From NCBI GenBank assembly GCA_035192965.1, contig CP136571.1:144501-208500 (forward strand): a DNA stretch of 64,000 nt, read 5' to 3'. The position numbers and the translations under genes were made by a program. The notes beneath the pieces were generated by a model, which was not told the origin of the DNA, did no database searches, and worked only from the letters and a program-made list of their open reading frames with translations. The DNA comes from Fuscovulum sp. (lineage in GTDB: Bacteria; Pseudomonadota; Alphaproteobacteria; Rhodobacterales; Rhodobacteraceae). Positions 43,657 to 54,000 of this stretch are shown piece after piece. Within the stretch, counting starts at the first letter, position 1. Each line of letters opens with the position of its first letter.

Positions 43657-44994
43657 ATGGCTGGAATTCCGCACGACCATTATGAGCCCAAGTCGGGTGG
43701 CGAGAAGTGGCTGTACAAGCGGCTGCCGATCGTCGGGCTGCTTTACGACACCCTGATGCTGCCGACGCCCAAGAACCTGAACTGGATGTGGATCTGGGGC
43801 ATTGTGCTGACCTTCTGTCTGGCGCTGCAGATCATCACCGGGATCGTTCTGGTGATGCACTACACGCCGCATGTCGACTATGCCTTTGCGTCGGTCGAAC
43901 ACATCATGCGCAACGTCAACGGCGGCTACATGATCCGCTATCTGCACCAGAACGGCGCGTCGCTGTTCTTTGTGGCGGTCTATCTGCATATTTTCCGCGG
44001 CCTGTATTACGGGTCCTACAAGGCCCCGCGTGAGGTGACGTGGATCATCGGGATGCTGATCTATCTGCTGATGATGGGCACGGCGTTCATGGGCTATGTG
44101 CTGCCTTGGGGGCAGATGTCGTTCTGGGGGGCCACGGTGATCACCGGGCTGTTCGGCGCGATCCCGGGTATCGGCGAAGCGATCCAGACCTGGCTTCTGG
44201 GCGGACCGGCGGTGGACAATGCCACGCTGAACCGTTTCTTCAGCCTGCATTACCTGCTGCCATTCGTGATTGCCGGTCTGGTGGCCGTGCATATCTGGGC
44301 CTTCCACACCACCGGCAACAACAACCCCACCGGGGTTGAGGTGCGCCGCACGTCCAAGGAAGAGGCGGCCAAGGATACAGTGCCGTTCTGGCCCTATTAC
44401 GTGATCAAGGATCTGTTCGCGCTGGCGATCATTCTGGCGGTGTTCTTCGCGGTTGTGGGCTTCATGCCGAACTACCTGGGCCACCCTGACAACTATATCG
44501 AGGCGAACGCGCTGGCGACGCCTGCGCATATCGTGCCGGAATGGTACTTCCTGCCGTTCTACGCCATCCTGCGTGCCTTTACCGCCGACGTGTGGGTGGT
44601 GATCGCGGCGGAATGGATCACCTTCGGGATCGTGGATGCCAAGTTCTTTGGTGTGATCGCGATGTTCGGGGCGATTGCGGTTATGGCGCTGGCGCCGTGG
44701 CTGGACACGTCTTCGGTGCGGTCGGGCCGCTATCGCCCGATGTTCAAGTGGTGGTTTGCGCTGCTTTGCGTGGACTTCATGGTTCTGATGTGGGTGGGCG
44801 CGATGCCGGCCGAAGAGCCCTATGCCACCATCTCGCTGATCGCCTCGGCCTACTGGTTTGCCTATTTCCTGGTGATCCTGCCGCTGCTGGGCGTGATCGA
44901 GAAGCCGGATGCACAGCCGGCGACGATCGAGGATGACTTCAACGCGCATTACGGCAAGCCCGGTGGCTATGCCGCGGCCCAACCGGCCGAGTGA
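43657..44994 (+). CDS. petB: Cytochrome b of the bc1 complex PetB
   Basis: This 445-residue integral membrane protein has about eight helices. Haem-ligand histidines lie in the RYLHQNGAS...[11 protein letters not shown] and [20 protein letters not shown] helices. The Qo-site motif PEWY occurs in [14 protein letters not shown]. It binds two b haems and houses the Qo and Qi sites. Middle gene of the petABC operon. Confidence 0.97.
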   Translation: MAGIPHDHYEPKSGGEKWLYKRLPIVGLLYDTLMLPTPKNLNWMWIWGIVLTFCLALQIITGIVLVMHYTPHVDYAFASVEHIMRNVNGGYMIRYLHQNGASLFFVAVYLHIFRGLYYGSYKAPREVTWIIGMLIYLLMMGTAFMGYVLPWGQMSFWGATVITGLFGAIPGIGEAIQTWLLGGPAVDNATLNRFFSLHYLLPFVIAGLVAVHIWAFHTTGNNNPTGVEVRRTSKEEAAKDTVPFWPYYVIKDLFALAIILAVFFAVVGFMPNYLGHPDNYIEANALATPAHIVPEWYFLPFYAILRAFTADVWVVIAAEWITFGIVDAKFFGVIAMFGAIAVMALAPWLDTSSVRSGRYRPMFKWWFALLCVDFMVLMWVGAMPAEEPYATISLIASAYWFAYFLVILPLLGVIEKPDAQPATIEDDFNAHYGKPGGYAAAQPAE

Positions 44995-45011
44995 GAAGGG
45001 AACTGAGGAAG

Positions 45012-45857
45012 ATGATCAGGAATTTCGCACTCAGTGCTGCTGCTGCTCTGGCGCTGTCCTCCGGGGCGGCGCTGGCGGCGGGCGGTCACAAGGAAATCAC
45101 CGATGTGGCCTTTGCCCATGAAGGGCCGTTTGGCAAGTTTGACCAGTTCCAGCTTCAGCGCGGGTTGCAGGTCTATACCGAGGTCTGCTCGGCCTGCCAC
45201 GGGCTGAAGTATGTGCCGATCCGCACGCTGGCCGATGAAGGTGGCCCGCAGCTGCCCGAAGACCAGGTGCGCGCCTATGCGGCGCAGTTCACGGTCACCG
45301 ATGCCGAAACGGGTGAGGATCGTGAAGGCGTGCCGACCGACCATTTCCCGGCTTCGGGGATGGAAGGCGCGCCGGACCTGTCGCTGATGACCAAGGCACG
45401 CGCCGGGTTCAGCGGCCCCTATGGCACCGGGATGAGCCAGTTGTTCAATGGCATGGGTGGGGCGGAATACATGTATTCCATCCTGACCCATTACGAGGAA
45501 AACCCGGAATGTGCCCCCGATGGTATCGACGGGTTCTATTACAACACGTCCTTCGACAAGGGGGCCACCCCTGACACCTGCAAGGATGAGAAGGGGATTT
45601 CCACGGTTCCGGGCAGCTGGATCGCGATGCCCGAGCCGCTGTCGGATGATCTGGTGACCTATGCCGATGGCACGGCGGCCACGAAAAGCCAGATGGCAGA
45701 GGACGTGTCGTCCTTCCTGATGTGGGCGGCAGAGCCGAAGCTGATGGACCGCCGTGAGGCGGGCTTCAAGGCGGTGATCTTCCTGCTGATCCTGGCCTCG
45801 CTGCTGTATCTGACCAACAAGCGGATCTGGGCGGGCGTGAAGGGCAAGACGGCCTGA
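45012..45857 (+). CDS. petC: Cytochrome c1 PetC
   Basis: This 281-residue protein has a signal peptide ([22 protein letters not shown]), the haem-binding motif CSACH, downstream GYGTGM- and SWIAMPEPL-type regions, and a C-terminal membrane anchor ([15 protein letters not shown]). The ATG with a GAGGAAG site gives the proper signal peptide; an earlier start is not needed. It ends the operon, and a clear terminator follows. Confidence 0.95.
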   Translation: MIRNFALSAAAALALSSGAALAAGGHKEITDVAFAHEGPFGKFDQFQLQRGLQVYTEVCSACHGLKYVPIRTLADEGGPQLPEDQVRAYAAQFTVTDAETGEDREGVPTDHFPASGMEGAPDLSLMTKARAGFSGPYGTGMSQLFNGMGGAEYMYSILTHYEENPECAPDGIDGFYYNTSFDKGATPDTCKDEKGISTVPGSWIAMPEPLSDDLVTYADGTAATKSQMAEDVSSFLMWAAEPKLMDRREAGFKAVIFLLILASLLYLTNKRIWAGVKGKTA

Positions 45858-45883
45858 GCCAACCCTTCATTCTGAAATCCTGG

Positions 45884-45910
45884 AAAACCCCGCCATCGTG
45901 CGGGGTTTTT
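45884..45910 (+). terminator. Intrinsic terminator of petABC
   Basis: A stem with arm AAAACCCCGC and its complement (loop about six bases) is followed by a T-run. It ends transcription after petC. Confidence 0.9.
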
Positions 45911-45933
45911 CATTTTGACCGTCAGCACCGAAC

Positions 45934-46004
45934 GAATTTTCTGCGAAAATTCTGGGCGAGCGGACGTTCGCAGAACGTCCTATCGGATTTTTCGCAGAAA
46001 AATC
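45934..46004. repeat. Triple hairpin block (C, D, E)
   Basis: Three perfect 8-bp stems: GAATTTTC with loop TGC (45934-45952), GGACGTTC with loop GCA (45962-45980) and GATTTTTC with loop GCA (45986-46004). The outer two are inverted relative to each other (loops TGC and GCA). The block lies between the petC terminator and the next gene. Confidence 0.8.
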
Positions 46005-46103
46005 GTGACCCCGGGCCTGACCCCAGCCCTGCGGCACAGCGGGTGCTTGGCCTTGGCGGCGCAAGCGTGTAATCACGGGCCAAAGCTGATTGGGGAACCG
46101 GAC

Positions 46104-47090
46104 ATGAACAAACTTGTCACCATTTATGGCGGGTCGGGGTTCGTCGGGCGGTACATCGCGCGCCGCATGGCCAAGGAAGGCTGGCGGGTGCGGGTAGCCG
46201 TGCGCCGCCCGAATGACGCGCTGTTCGTGAAGCCTTATGGCGTGGTGGGTCAGGTGGAGCCTGTGGCTTGCAACATCCGCGATGATGCGTCGGTGCGCGC
46301 CGCGATGCAGGGGGCGGACGCGGTGGTGAATTGCGTGGGCATCCTGAACAAGGCCGGAAAGAACACCTTTGACTCGGTTCAGGCCAGCGGCGCCGCGCGG
46401 ATCGCGCGGATCGCGGCCGAGGAAGGTGTGAGCCAGCTGGTGCATCTGTCGGCCATCGGCGCGGATGCGGACAGCGCATCGGAATATCAACAGACCAAGG
46501 CGGCAGGGGAGGCGGCGGTTCTGGCTGCCTTTCCGGGGGCGATGATCCTGCGCCCGTCGATCATTTTCGGCAATGAGGACGGGTTCTTTAACCGCTTTGC
46601 GGCCATGACACGATTCTCGCCGGTACTGCCGGTGGTGGGGGCCGCGACGCTGTTCCAGCCCGTACATGTGGATGACGTGGCGCAGGCTGCGGTGAAGGGG
46701 ATTACCGGGGCCGCCGCGCCGGGCATCTATGAACTGGGCGGGCCGGAAGTGGCAACATTCCGGGAATTGATGCAGCGGATGCTGGCCGAGATCCGTCGCC
46801 GCCGGCTAATCGTGAACATTCCTTTCTTTGCCGCGTCGATTATGGGCGGGGTGCTGGACATGATGCAGACCCTTTCGCTGGGGCTGTTCAACAACGGCAT
46901 GATCACCCGCGATCAGGTGCGCAACTTGCGGACCGACAACGTGGTGGCGCCCGGTGCGAAAGGCTTTGCCGAGTTGGGGATCACGCCGATGGCGATGGGC
47001 CCGGTGCTGCCGGAATATCTGTGGCGCTATCGCCCGTCGGGGCAATATGCGGCGATCAAGGAATCGGCCAAGAACCTGCGGAAGGTTTGA
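46104..47090 (+). CDS. Complex I NDUFA9-like NAD(P)-binding protein
   Basis: This 328-residue atypical SDR has the N-terminal motif [15 protein letters not shown], then [23 protein letters not shown] and a [10 protein letters not shown] region typical of the complex I NDUFA9 family found in alphaproteobacteria and mitochondria. It probably assists NADH dehydrogenase assembly or binds its membrane arm. It lies 45 bp upstream of uppP on the same strand. Confidence 0.88.
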   Translation: MNKLVTIYGGSGFVGRYIARRMAKEGWRVRVAVRRPNDALFVKPYGVVGQVEPVACNIRDDASVRAAMQGADAVVNCVGILNKAGKNTFDSVQASGAARIARIAAEEGVSQLVHLSAIGADADSASEYQQTKAAGEAAVLAAFPGAMILRPSIIFGNEDGFFNRFAAMTRFSPVLPVVGAATLFQPVHVDDVAQAAVKGITGAAAPGIYELGGPEVATFRELMQRMLAEIRRRRLIVNIPFFAASIMGGVLDMMQTLSLGLFNNGMITRDQVRNLRTDNVVAPGAKGFAELGITPMAMGPVLPEYLWRYRPSGQYAAIKESAKNLRKV

Positions 47091-47135
47091 TCCGATGCGC
47101 GCGATCAGCGCTGGACGGGCCGCCGGGAAGGACTG

Positions 47136-47936
47136 ATGGAAAACACGCTGACCGCTGCCCTTCTGGGCCTGATCGAGGGGTTGACCGAGTTCATCCCCGT
47201 ATCGTCGACCGGGCATCTGTTGCTGGCAGGGCATTTCCTTGGCTTTGACAGCCCCGGCCGCACCTTTGAGGTGGTCATCCAGTTGGGCGCGGTGCTGGCG
47301 ATCCTGACGGTTTATGCGGGCAAGTTGTGGAAAGTTGCGTCGACCATCCATAGCGACCCGGCCTCGGCGCGGTTTGTGGCATCGGTGCTGCTGGCGTTCT
47401 TTCCGGCGGTGGTCGTGGGCGTGCTGGCGCATGACATCATCAAGACGGTGCTGTTCGAGACGCCGGTTCTGATTGCGGTGATGCTGATTCTGGGCGGGTT
47501 CGTGCTGCTGGTGATCGACCGGGTGGCACCGGAACCGGTTCATGAGGAGGCGATGGCGCTGCCGTTTCGCAAGGCGCTGATCATCGGGGTGATCCAGTGT
47601 CTGGCCATGGTGCCCGGGGTAAGCCGGTCTGGCGCGACGATCGTGGGGGCGCGGATGCTGGGTGTGGGCAAGCGCGCCTCGGCCGAGTTTTCGTTCTTTC
47701 TGTCGATGCCGACGATGGCCGGGGCCTTTGCCTATGACTTGTACAAGAGCCGGAATGTGCTGGATTTTTCGGCGGTGGTGGATATCGGCGTGGGCTTTGC
47801 GCTGGCCTTTCTGTCGGCGGTGCTGGTGGTGCGCTGGACGCTGGATTTCGTGAGCCGGAATGGCTTTGCGGTGTTCGGCTGGTGGCGAATCATTGTGGGA
47901 AGCGGGGCGCTGATCCTGCTTTGGCTGGGGTTCTAG
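47136..47936 (+). CDS. uppP: Undecaprenyl-diphosphatase UppP (BacA family)
   Basis: This 266-residue membrane protein removes a phosphate from undecaprenyl diphosphate, recycling the lipid carrier for cell-wall synthesis. The catalytic block [19 protein letters not shown] is at the N-terminus and the second conserved block [14 protein letters not shown] near residue 165. About seven helices are evident. Overexpression of this family gives bacitracin resistance. Confidence 0.96.
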   Translation: MENTLTAALLGLIEGLTEFIPVSSTGHLLLAGHFLGFDSPGRTFEVVIQLGAVLAILTVYAGKLWKVASTIHSDPASARFVASVLLAFFPAVVVGVLAHDIIKTVLFETPVLIAVMLILGGFVLLVIDRVAPEPVHEEAMALPFRKALIIGVIQCLAMVPGVSRSGATIVGARMLGVGKRASAEFSFFLSMPTMAGAFAYDLYKSRNVLDFSAVVDIGVGFALAFLSAVLVVRWTLDFVSRNGFAVFGWWRIIVGSGALILLWLGF

Positions 47937-47952
47937 GCCAGTTCGGAACGCG

Positions 47953-48041
47953 TACTGACCTATTTTCGGCAAGATCGGGCAGTATTTTTGACCCATTGCC
48001 AGAAAAACAGCTTATTAGGTCATACATACTGACTTTTATTC
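47953..48041. promoter_or_regulatory. Direct repeat in the gltD upstream region
   Basis: TACTGACCTATTTTC (47953-47967) and TACTGACTTTTATTC (48027-48041) match at about 12 of 15 positions, in direct orientation 74 bp apart, ending 57 bp before gltD. This may be a regulatory pair; no known factor is recognised. Confidence 0.35.
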
Positions 48042-48098
48042 CCAAAGCGGGCAAAGTAAGAAGGCGCACCCGAGATTTCCTGTCAGAGAGGGCGCCTC

Positions 48099-49535
48099 AT
48101 GGCAAAGAACCGCATGCTCCAGTTCGTGACCGTGGACAAGGAGACGCCCGAGAAGCGGCCCGCCAACCTGCGGGCGCAAGATTTTCACGAGATTTACCGT
48201 GAATATGCCGCCGAAAAGGCTGCTGAACAGGCGGGGCGGTGCAGCCAGTGCGGCGTGCCCTATTGCCAGTCGCATTGCCCGTTGCACAACAACATCCCCG
48301 ATTGGCTGCGCCTGACCGCCGAGGGGCGGTTGCAGGAGGCCTATGAGATTTCGCAGGCGACCAACACTTTCCCCGAGATTTGCGGACGGATCTGCCCGCA
48401 GGACCGGCTGTGCGAAGGCAATTGCGTGATCGAGCAATCGGGCCATGGCACGGTGACCATCGGGTCGGTTGAGAAGTACATCACGGATACGGCCTGGGAG
48501 AACGGCTGGGTGCAGCCGATCCGGCCGCATGCGGAGCGGACGGAATCGGTGGGGATCATCGGAGCCGGGCCGGGGGGATTGGCGGCGGCGGATATGCTGC
48601 GGCGCAAGGGTGTGCAGGTCACGGTTTATGATCGGCATGACCGCGCGGGTGGTTTGCTGACCTATGGGATTCCGGGGTTCAAGCTGGAAAAGCCCGTTGT
48701 GATGCAGCGGATCGCCCAGTTGGAAGAGGCGGGCGTGCAGTTCGTTCTGAATTGCAACGTGGGGTCTGATATCAGCTTTGACGCCATCCGGGGTCAGCAT
48801 GATGCAGTGCTGATCGCGACGGGCGTTTACAAGGCGCGCGACATTTCCGCCCCCGGCGTGGGCGCGGCAGGGATCGTGAAGGCGCTGGATTACCTGACGG
48901 CGTCGAACCGCAAGAGCTTTGGCGATGATGTGCCGGAGTTCGACAGCGGTGAGTTGAACGCCGAGGGCAAGCGCGTGGTGGTGATCGGCGGCGGCGACAC
49001 CGCGATGGACTGCGTGCGCACGGCGATCCGGCAGGGTGCAACATCGGTGAAGTGCCTGTATCGGCGCGACAAGGCAAACATGCCCGGATCGCAGCGCGAG
49101 GTGCAGAATGCCGAGGAAGAGGGCGTCGAGTTCGTCTGGCTGACGGCACCCAAGGGGTTCACCGGGGGCGCTTCGGTGGAAGGCGTGATGGTGCAGCGGA
49201 TGCGTCTGGGCGCGCCCGATGCGACCGGGCGGCAATCGCCGGAACTGATCGAGGGCGCGGATTACGTGGAGCCTGCCGATCTGGTGGTGCAGGCGCTGGG
49301 GTTCGAGCCGGAGGAAATTCCGTCGCTTTGGGGGGTGCCGGAACTGGCGGTTACACGCTGGGGCACCATCAAGGCGGATTTCCGCACGCATGAGACAAGC
49401 CTGCCGGGCGTTTACGCTTCGGGCGATATCGTGCGGGGGGCGTCGCTGGTGGTCTGGGCGATCCGTGACGGGCGCGAGGCGGCAGAGGCGATCATGGAAT
49501 ATCTGGCGCAGCCTGCGCAGGTTGCTGCGGAATAG
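48099..49535 (+). CDS. gltD: Glutamate synthase small (beta) subunit GltD
   Basis: This 478-residue FAD protein passes electrons from NADPH to the large subunit. It has the N-terminal cysteine cluster (CSQCGVPYCQSHCP and CGRICPQDRLCEGNC), the FAD motif GAGPGGLAAADML and the NADPH motif GGGDTAMDCVRTA. The GARLTYG-type GGLLTYGIPGFKL segment fits the family. It is separated from gltB by two small genes but on the same strand, so all four may be one unit. Confidence 0.96.
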   Translation: MAKNRMLQFVTVDKETPEKRPANLRAQDFHEIYREYAAEKAAEQAGRCSQCGVPYCQSHCPLHNNIPDWLRLTAEGRLQEAYEISQATNTFPEICGRICPQDRLCEGNCVIEQSGHGTVTIGSVEKYITDTAWENGWVQPIRPHAERTESVGIIGAGPGGLAAADMLRRKGVQVTVYDRHDRAGGLLTYGIPGFKLEKPVVMQRIAQLEEAGVQFVLNCNVGSDISFDAIRGQHDAVLIATGVYKARDISAPGVGAAGIVKALDYLTASNRKSFGDDVPEFDSGELNAEGKRVVVIGGGDTAMDCVRTAIRQGATSVKCLYRRDKANMPGSQREVQNAEEEGVEFVWLTAPKGFTGGASVEGVMVQRMRLGAPDATGRQSPELIEGADYVEPADLVVQALGFEPEEIPSLWGVPELAVTRWGTIKADFRTHETSLPGVYASGDIVRGASLVVWAIRDGREAAEAIMEYLAQPAQVAAE

Positions 49536-49545
49536 GGACTTGGAC

Positions 49546-50322
49546 ATGTCGGGCAGTGAGGAATTGGTCAGCATGGGGGGCGGGGCAGAGGCCCCTGCCC
49601 TGCCACGGCTGAACATCCCGCTGCTGCGCAAGGATCGGCGGCTGTGGGTGTGGTGGCACAAGGGCACAAGCCGGCGGCTGGTGGTGGTGTTTTCATCCGT
49701 GGGGCATGGGCCGGACACGCCACCCGTGCTGGAATTCGCGCAGAGTGCGACGGCGGGGGGACGTGACAGCGCCGTGTTCATCGCGGACCCGCAGCGCAGC
49801 TGGCTGAATGCGCCGAAGCTGATCGAAGAAATCGTCGAGGTGATCGAGGCGGCGCGCGATGAGATTGGCGCCGAAGAGACAGTGACGCTGGGCTATTCCA
49901 TGGGGGGCTTTGCGGCGCTGGTGATCGGGGCGTTTGTGCCGGTTCATGCCGCGCTGGCCTTTTCGCCGCAGATGTCGATTGACCCGGAGCTGGTGCCGGA
50001 TGAGGGCCGGTGGAAGCGCTATCGCAACCGGATCGGCGCGATCCGCATTCACTGTGCTGCTGACCATATGGCGGCCGGCACCGTGCATCACATCATCATG
50101 GGATCGTCGCGGCTGGAAAAGCCGCAGCAGCGGCTGCTGCCGCAGGCGGCCAATGCGAACCTGTATTTCCTGCCCAAGACGCAGCATGACACCGCGCCAC
50201 GGATCAAGCGGGCGGGGCTTTTGCCCGCCGTTCTGGACCTTGCCTTTTCACGGCGAAGCGATGCCCTTGGGGCCTTGCTGACGCAGACTTTGAACGCCCG
50301 CAGCAAAGGAATTGCCGCATGA
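49546..50322 (+). CDS. Alpha/beta-hydrolase-like protein between gltD and gltB
   Basis: This 258-residue protein has a nucleophile-elbow-like GYSMGG (S118) and the following FAALVIGAF helix, so it probably adopts an alpha/beta hydrolase fold. An FLPKTQHDTAPRIK stretch near the end might supply the catalytic His. No export signal. It begins 10 bp after gltD and overlaps the next gene by 4 bp, which makes it part of a gltD-x-y-gltB string. Function not recognised. Confidence 0.72.
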   Translation: MSGSEELVSMGGGAEAPALPRLNIPLLRKDRRLWVWWHKGTSRRLVVVFSSVGHGPDTPPVLEFAQSATAGGRDSAVFIADPQRSWLNAPKLIEEIVEVIEAARDEIGAEETVTLGYSMGGFAALVIGAFVPVHAALAFSPQMSIDPELVPDEGRWKRYRNRIGAIRIHCAADHMAAGTVHHIIMGSSRLEKPQQRLLPQAANANLYFLPKTQHDTAPRIKRAGLLPAVLDLAFSRRSDALGALLTQTLNARSKGIAA

Positions 50323-51023
50323 TCCGCGCCCTTCTGCCCCTGTTGCCCTGCCTTGCCTTCGGCCTGACCTCGCCCGCCTTGGCGTCGTCATTCACGCCGC
50401 CGGAGGGGTGCAGCACATTCCTGACCGTGCAGGCCAAGGGGTGCCGGGTATCGAACCATTACAAATGCACGGCGGATGCGCCGGGCGATCAGTGGCGGAC
50501 GGATTTCGATCAGGAAGGGCCGTTCTTCATGTCGCGCATCGACAGCGAAGCGCAGTGGGTGGAAAGCTATGAGATCGACCCGCCTGTGAAGCAGCTTCTG
50601 GACCCGAGCCCGGCTGACCCGGCATCGTTTTCCGAATTGCTGGCAACGGGGAATGACAATTACATCTTTGGTCTGTCCGACGATAACGGCGAGCGCACCA
50701 AGGTGCGCGGTGGCGACCGTTTGACCGGGCGGCAGGTGGTGATCGACGGGATCACACTGCAGGAGACTGAGTTCAACTTTACCGAAACCGATCTGGGCGG
50801 CACCGTGCTGCGCCGGTCGCGCGGGAATGAATACATCCATCCCGAATGGCGGCTGTTCTTTTCCGGCCCGTCAGAATGGGATGGCGGCGACGGAAACTAT
50901 CTACCGCTGGACGGCAGCCCGGTTCAGTTCATCTTTCCCGGTGAGCCCGGCTTTGCCAGCACCCAACCCCTGTTCGACTGCGACGCCGTGATGTCGTCGT
51001 TGCAGACTTTGCCCAAGTTGTAA
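50319..51023 (+). CDS. Secreted protein of unknown function between gltD and gltB
   Basis: This 234-residue protein has a signal peptide (MIRALLPLLPCLAFGLTSPALAS) and a mature region with cysteines C41, C52 and C60 near the start (GCSTF, KGCRV, KCTAD) and one near the end (FDCDAV), suggesting disulfides. No family is recognised. A 4-bp overlap with the previous gene and a 13-bp gap to gltB suggest co-transcription. Confidence 0.72.
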   Translation: MIRALLPLLPCLAFGLTSPALASSFTPPEGCSTFLTVQAKGCRVSNHYKCTADAPGDQWRTDFDQEGPFFMSRIDSEAQWVESYEIDPPVKQLLDPSPADPASFSELLATGNDNYIFGLSDDNGERTKVRGGDRLTGRQVVIDGITLQETEFNFTETDLGGTVLRRSRGNEYIHPEWRLFFSGPSEWDGGDGNYLPLDGSPVQFIFPGEPGFASTQPLFDCDAVMSSLQTLPKL

Positions 51024-51036
51024 GGAGGCCCGAGCC

Positions 51037-54000
51037 ATGACGATTTATGATGACGCCTGGGTGAAGGCCGAAGAAGCCAAGCGCGCCTGGCTGGATGCGA
51101 ACGGGCTGTACAAGACCGATGACGAACATTCGTCCTGCGGCGTGGGGCTGGTGGTTTCCATCAGCGGCAAGCCGTCGCGCAAGGTGGTGGAGAACGGGAT
51201 CAACGCGCTGAAGGCGGTGTGGCACCGTGGCGCGGTGGATGCCGATGGCAAGACCGGCGACGGCGCGGGCATCCATGTGCAGATCCCGGTGAAGTTCTTC
51301 TATGACGTCGTGCGGCGCACGGGGCATGAGCCGGACGCGACCAAGCTGATCGCCGTGGGGCAGGTGTTCCTGCCGCGCACGGATTTCGGTGCACAGGAAC
51401 GGTGCCGGACCATCGTGGAGACGGAAGTCCTGCGGATGGGGCATTACATCTATGGCTGGCGTCATGTGCCGGTGAACACCGAAGTGCTGGGCGACAAGGC
51501 CAATGCGACGCGGCCCGAGATCGAACAGATCCTGATCCGCTGCGAGAAGGACATTGATCAGGAGCAATTCGAGCGCGAGCTGTACATCATCCGCCGCCGG
51601 ATCGAGAAGGCGGCGGTGGCTGCGCAGATTCAGGGGCTGTATCTGTGTTCGCTGTCCTGCCGGTCGATCATCTACAAGGGCATGATGCTGGCCGAGCAGG
51701 TGGCGGTGTTCTATCCCGACCTGATGGATGAGCGGTTTGAATCGTCTTTCGCGATCTATCACCAGCGCTATTCCACCAACACCTTCCCGCAATGGTGGCT
51801 GGCGCAGCCGTTCCGGATGCTGGCGCATAACGGCGAGATCAACACGCTGAAGGGCAACGTCAACTGGATGCGGAGCCACGAGATCCGCATGGCCTCCAAC
51901 AACTTTGGCGACGCGGCCGAGGACATCAAGCCGATCATCCCGTCGGGTACGTCGGACAGTGGTGCGCTGGATGCGGTGTTCGAGGTGCTGGTGCGGTCGG
52001 GGCGCAGCGCCCCGATGGCCAAGACGATGCTGGTGCCCGAGGCGTGGAGCAAGACCACGACCGATATGCCGCAGGCATGGGCGGACATGTATGCCTATTG
52101 CAACAGCGTGATGGAGCCGTGGGACGGACCTGCCGCGCTTGCCATGACGGATGGGCGCTGGGTCTGTGGCGGGTTGGATCGCAACGGGTTGCGGCCGATG
52201 CGCTATGTCATCACCGGTGACGGGATGCTGATCGCCGGGTCAGAAGCCGGGATGGTGCCGGTGGATGAAACCACGGTGCGCGAAAAGGGCGCGCTGGGGC
52301 CGGGGCAGATGATCGCGGTCGATATGGCCGAGGGGCGGCTGTATCACGACGCAGAAATGAAGGACAAACTGGCAGGGAGCCAGCCTTATGGCGCGTGGAT
52401 CGACAAGATTGTCGATCTGAACAGCCTGCTGCGCGATGTGCCGGAGGGCGCGCTGTTTTCGGGTGCCGACCTGCGCCGCCGCCAGATTGCCGCCGGCTAC
52501 ACGGTGGAAGAGCTGGAACAAGTGCTGGCCCCGATGGCCGAGGATGGCAAGGAGATGGTCGCCAGCATGGGGGATGACACCCCGGCAGCGGTTCTGTCCA
52601 AGGTCTATCGCCCGCTGAGCCATTTCTTCCGCCAGAACTTTAGCCAGGTGACCAACCCGCCGATCGACTCGCTGCGCGAGGGGCGCGTGATGAGCCTGAA
52701 GACGCGGTTCGGGAATCTGCGGAACGTGCTGGATGAAAACTCCAGCCAGACGGAAATTCTGGTGCTGGAAAGCCCGTTCATCGCGAATGCCGAATTCGAT
52801 GTGATGGTGAAGCAGTTCGGCGATCAGGTGGCCTTCATCGACTGCACCTTCCCGGTGTCGCCGGAGCTGGACGATCTGCGGCAGGGGCTGGAGCGTATCC
52901 GAGCCGAGGCCGAGGATGCCGTGCGGTCGGGTGCCGGACATCTGGTGCTGACGGACCAGCATCAGGGGCCGGACCGGGTGCCGATGCCGATGATCCTGGC
53001 CACCAGCGCGGTGCATAGCTGGTTGACGCGCAAGGGGCTGCGGACGTTCTGTTCGATCAACGTGCGGTCGGCGGAGTGCATTGATCCGCATTACTTTGCG
53101 GTGCTGATTGGCTGTGGTGCCACCACGGTGAACGCCTATCTGGCGCAGGATTCGATTGCCGACCGGATTTCGCGCGGGTTGCTGGATGGCAGCCTGACGG
53201 ATGCGATGCGGCGCTATCGCGATGCGATTGATGCGGGTCTGTTGAAGATCATGTCGAAGATGGGGATTTCGGTGATCTCCAGCTATCGCGGCGGGCTGAA
53301 CTTTGAGGCGGTGGGTCTGAGCCGTGCGATGGTGGCGGAGTATTTCCCCGGCATGCATTCCCGGATTTCGGGCATCGGTCTGACGGGGATCGAGCAGAAG
53401 CTGGAAGAGGTGCATGCCAAGGGCTGGCTGGGGGGCGCGGATGTGCTGCCCATCGGCGGGTTCTACAAGGCGCGGCGGTCGGGCGAAAAGCACGCCTGGG
53501 AAGCGCAGACGATGCACATGCTGCAATCGGCCTGTGACCGGGCGAGCTATGACCTGTGGAAGCAGTATTCCGCAGCGATGCGGGCAAACCCGCCGATCCA
53601 TCTGCGCGACCTGCTGGACATCAAGACGCTGGGCAAGCCCGTGCCGATTGAAGAGGTGGAGTCGATCACCAGCATCCGTAAGCGGTTCGTGACGCCGGGG
53701 ATGAGCCTTGGGGCGCTGTCGCCCGAGGCGCATAAGACGCTGAACGTGGCGATGAACCGGATCGGGGCGAAGAGTGACTCGGGCGAGGGTGGCGAGGACC
53801 CGGCGCATTTCGTGCCGGAGCCGAACGGCGACAACCCCTCGGCCAAGATCAAGCAGGTGGCATCGGGGCGCTTTGGCGTGACGGCGGAATACCTGAACGC
53901 CTGCGAGGAGTTGGAGATCAAGGTGGCGCAGGGCGCGAAGCCCGGCGAAGGCGGGCAGTTGCCGGGCATGAAGGTGACGGCACTGATCGCGCGGCTGCGC

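Noticed and set aside
43546-44982. A 478-codon open frame on the minus strand
   Set aside because: It is antisense to petB. The His- and Arg-rich translation shows no family features.
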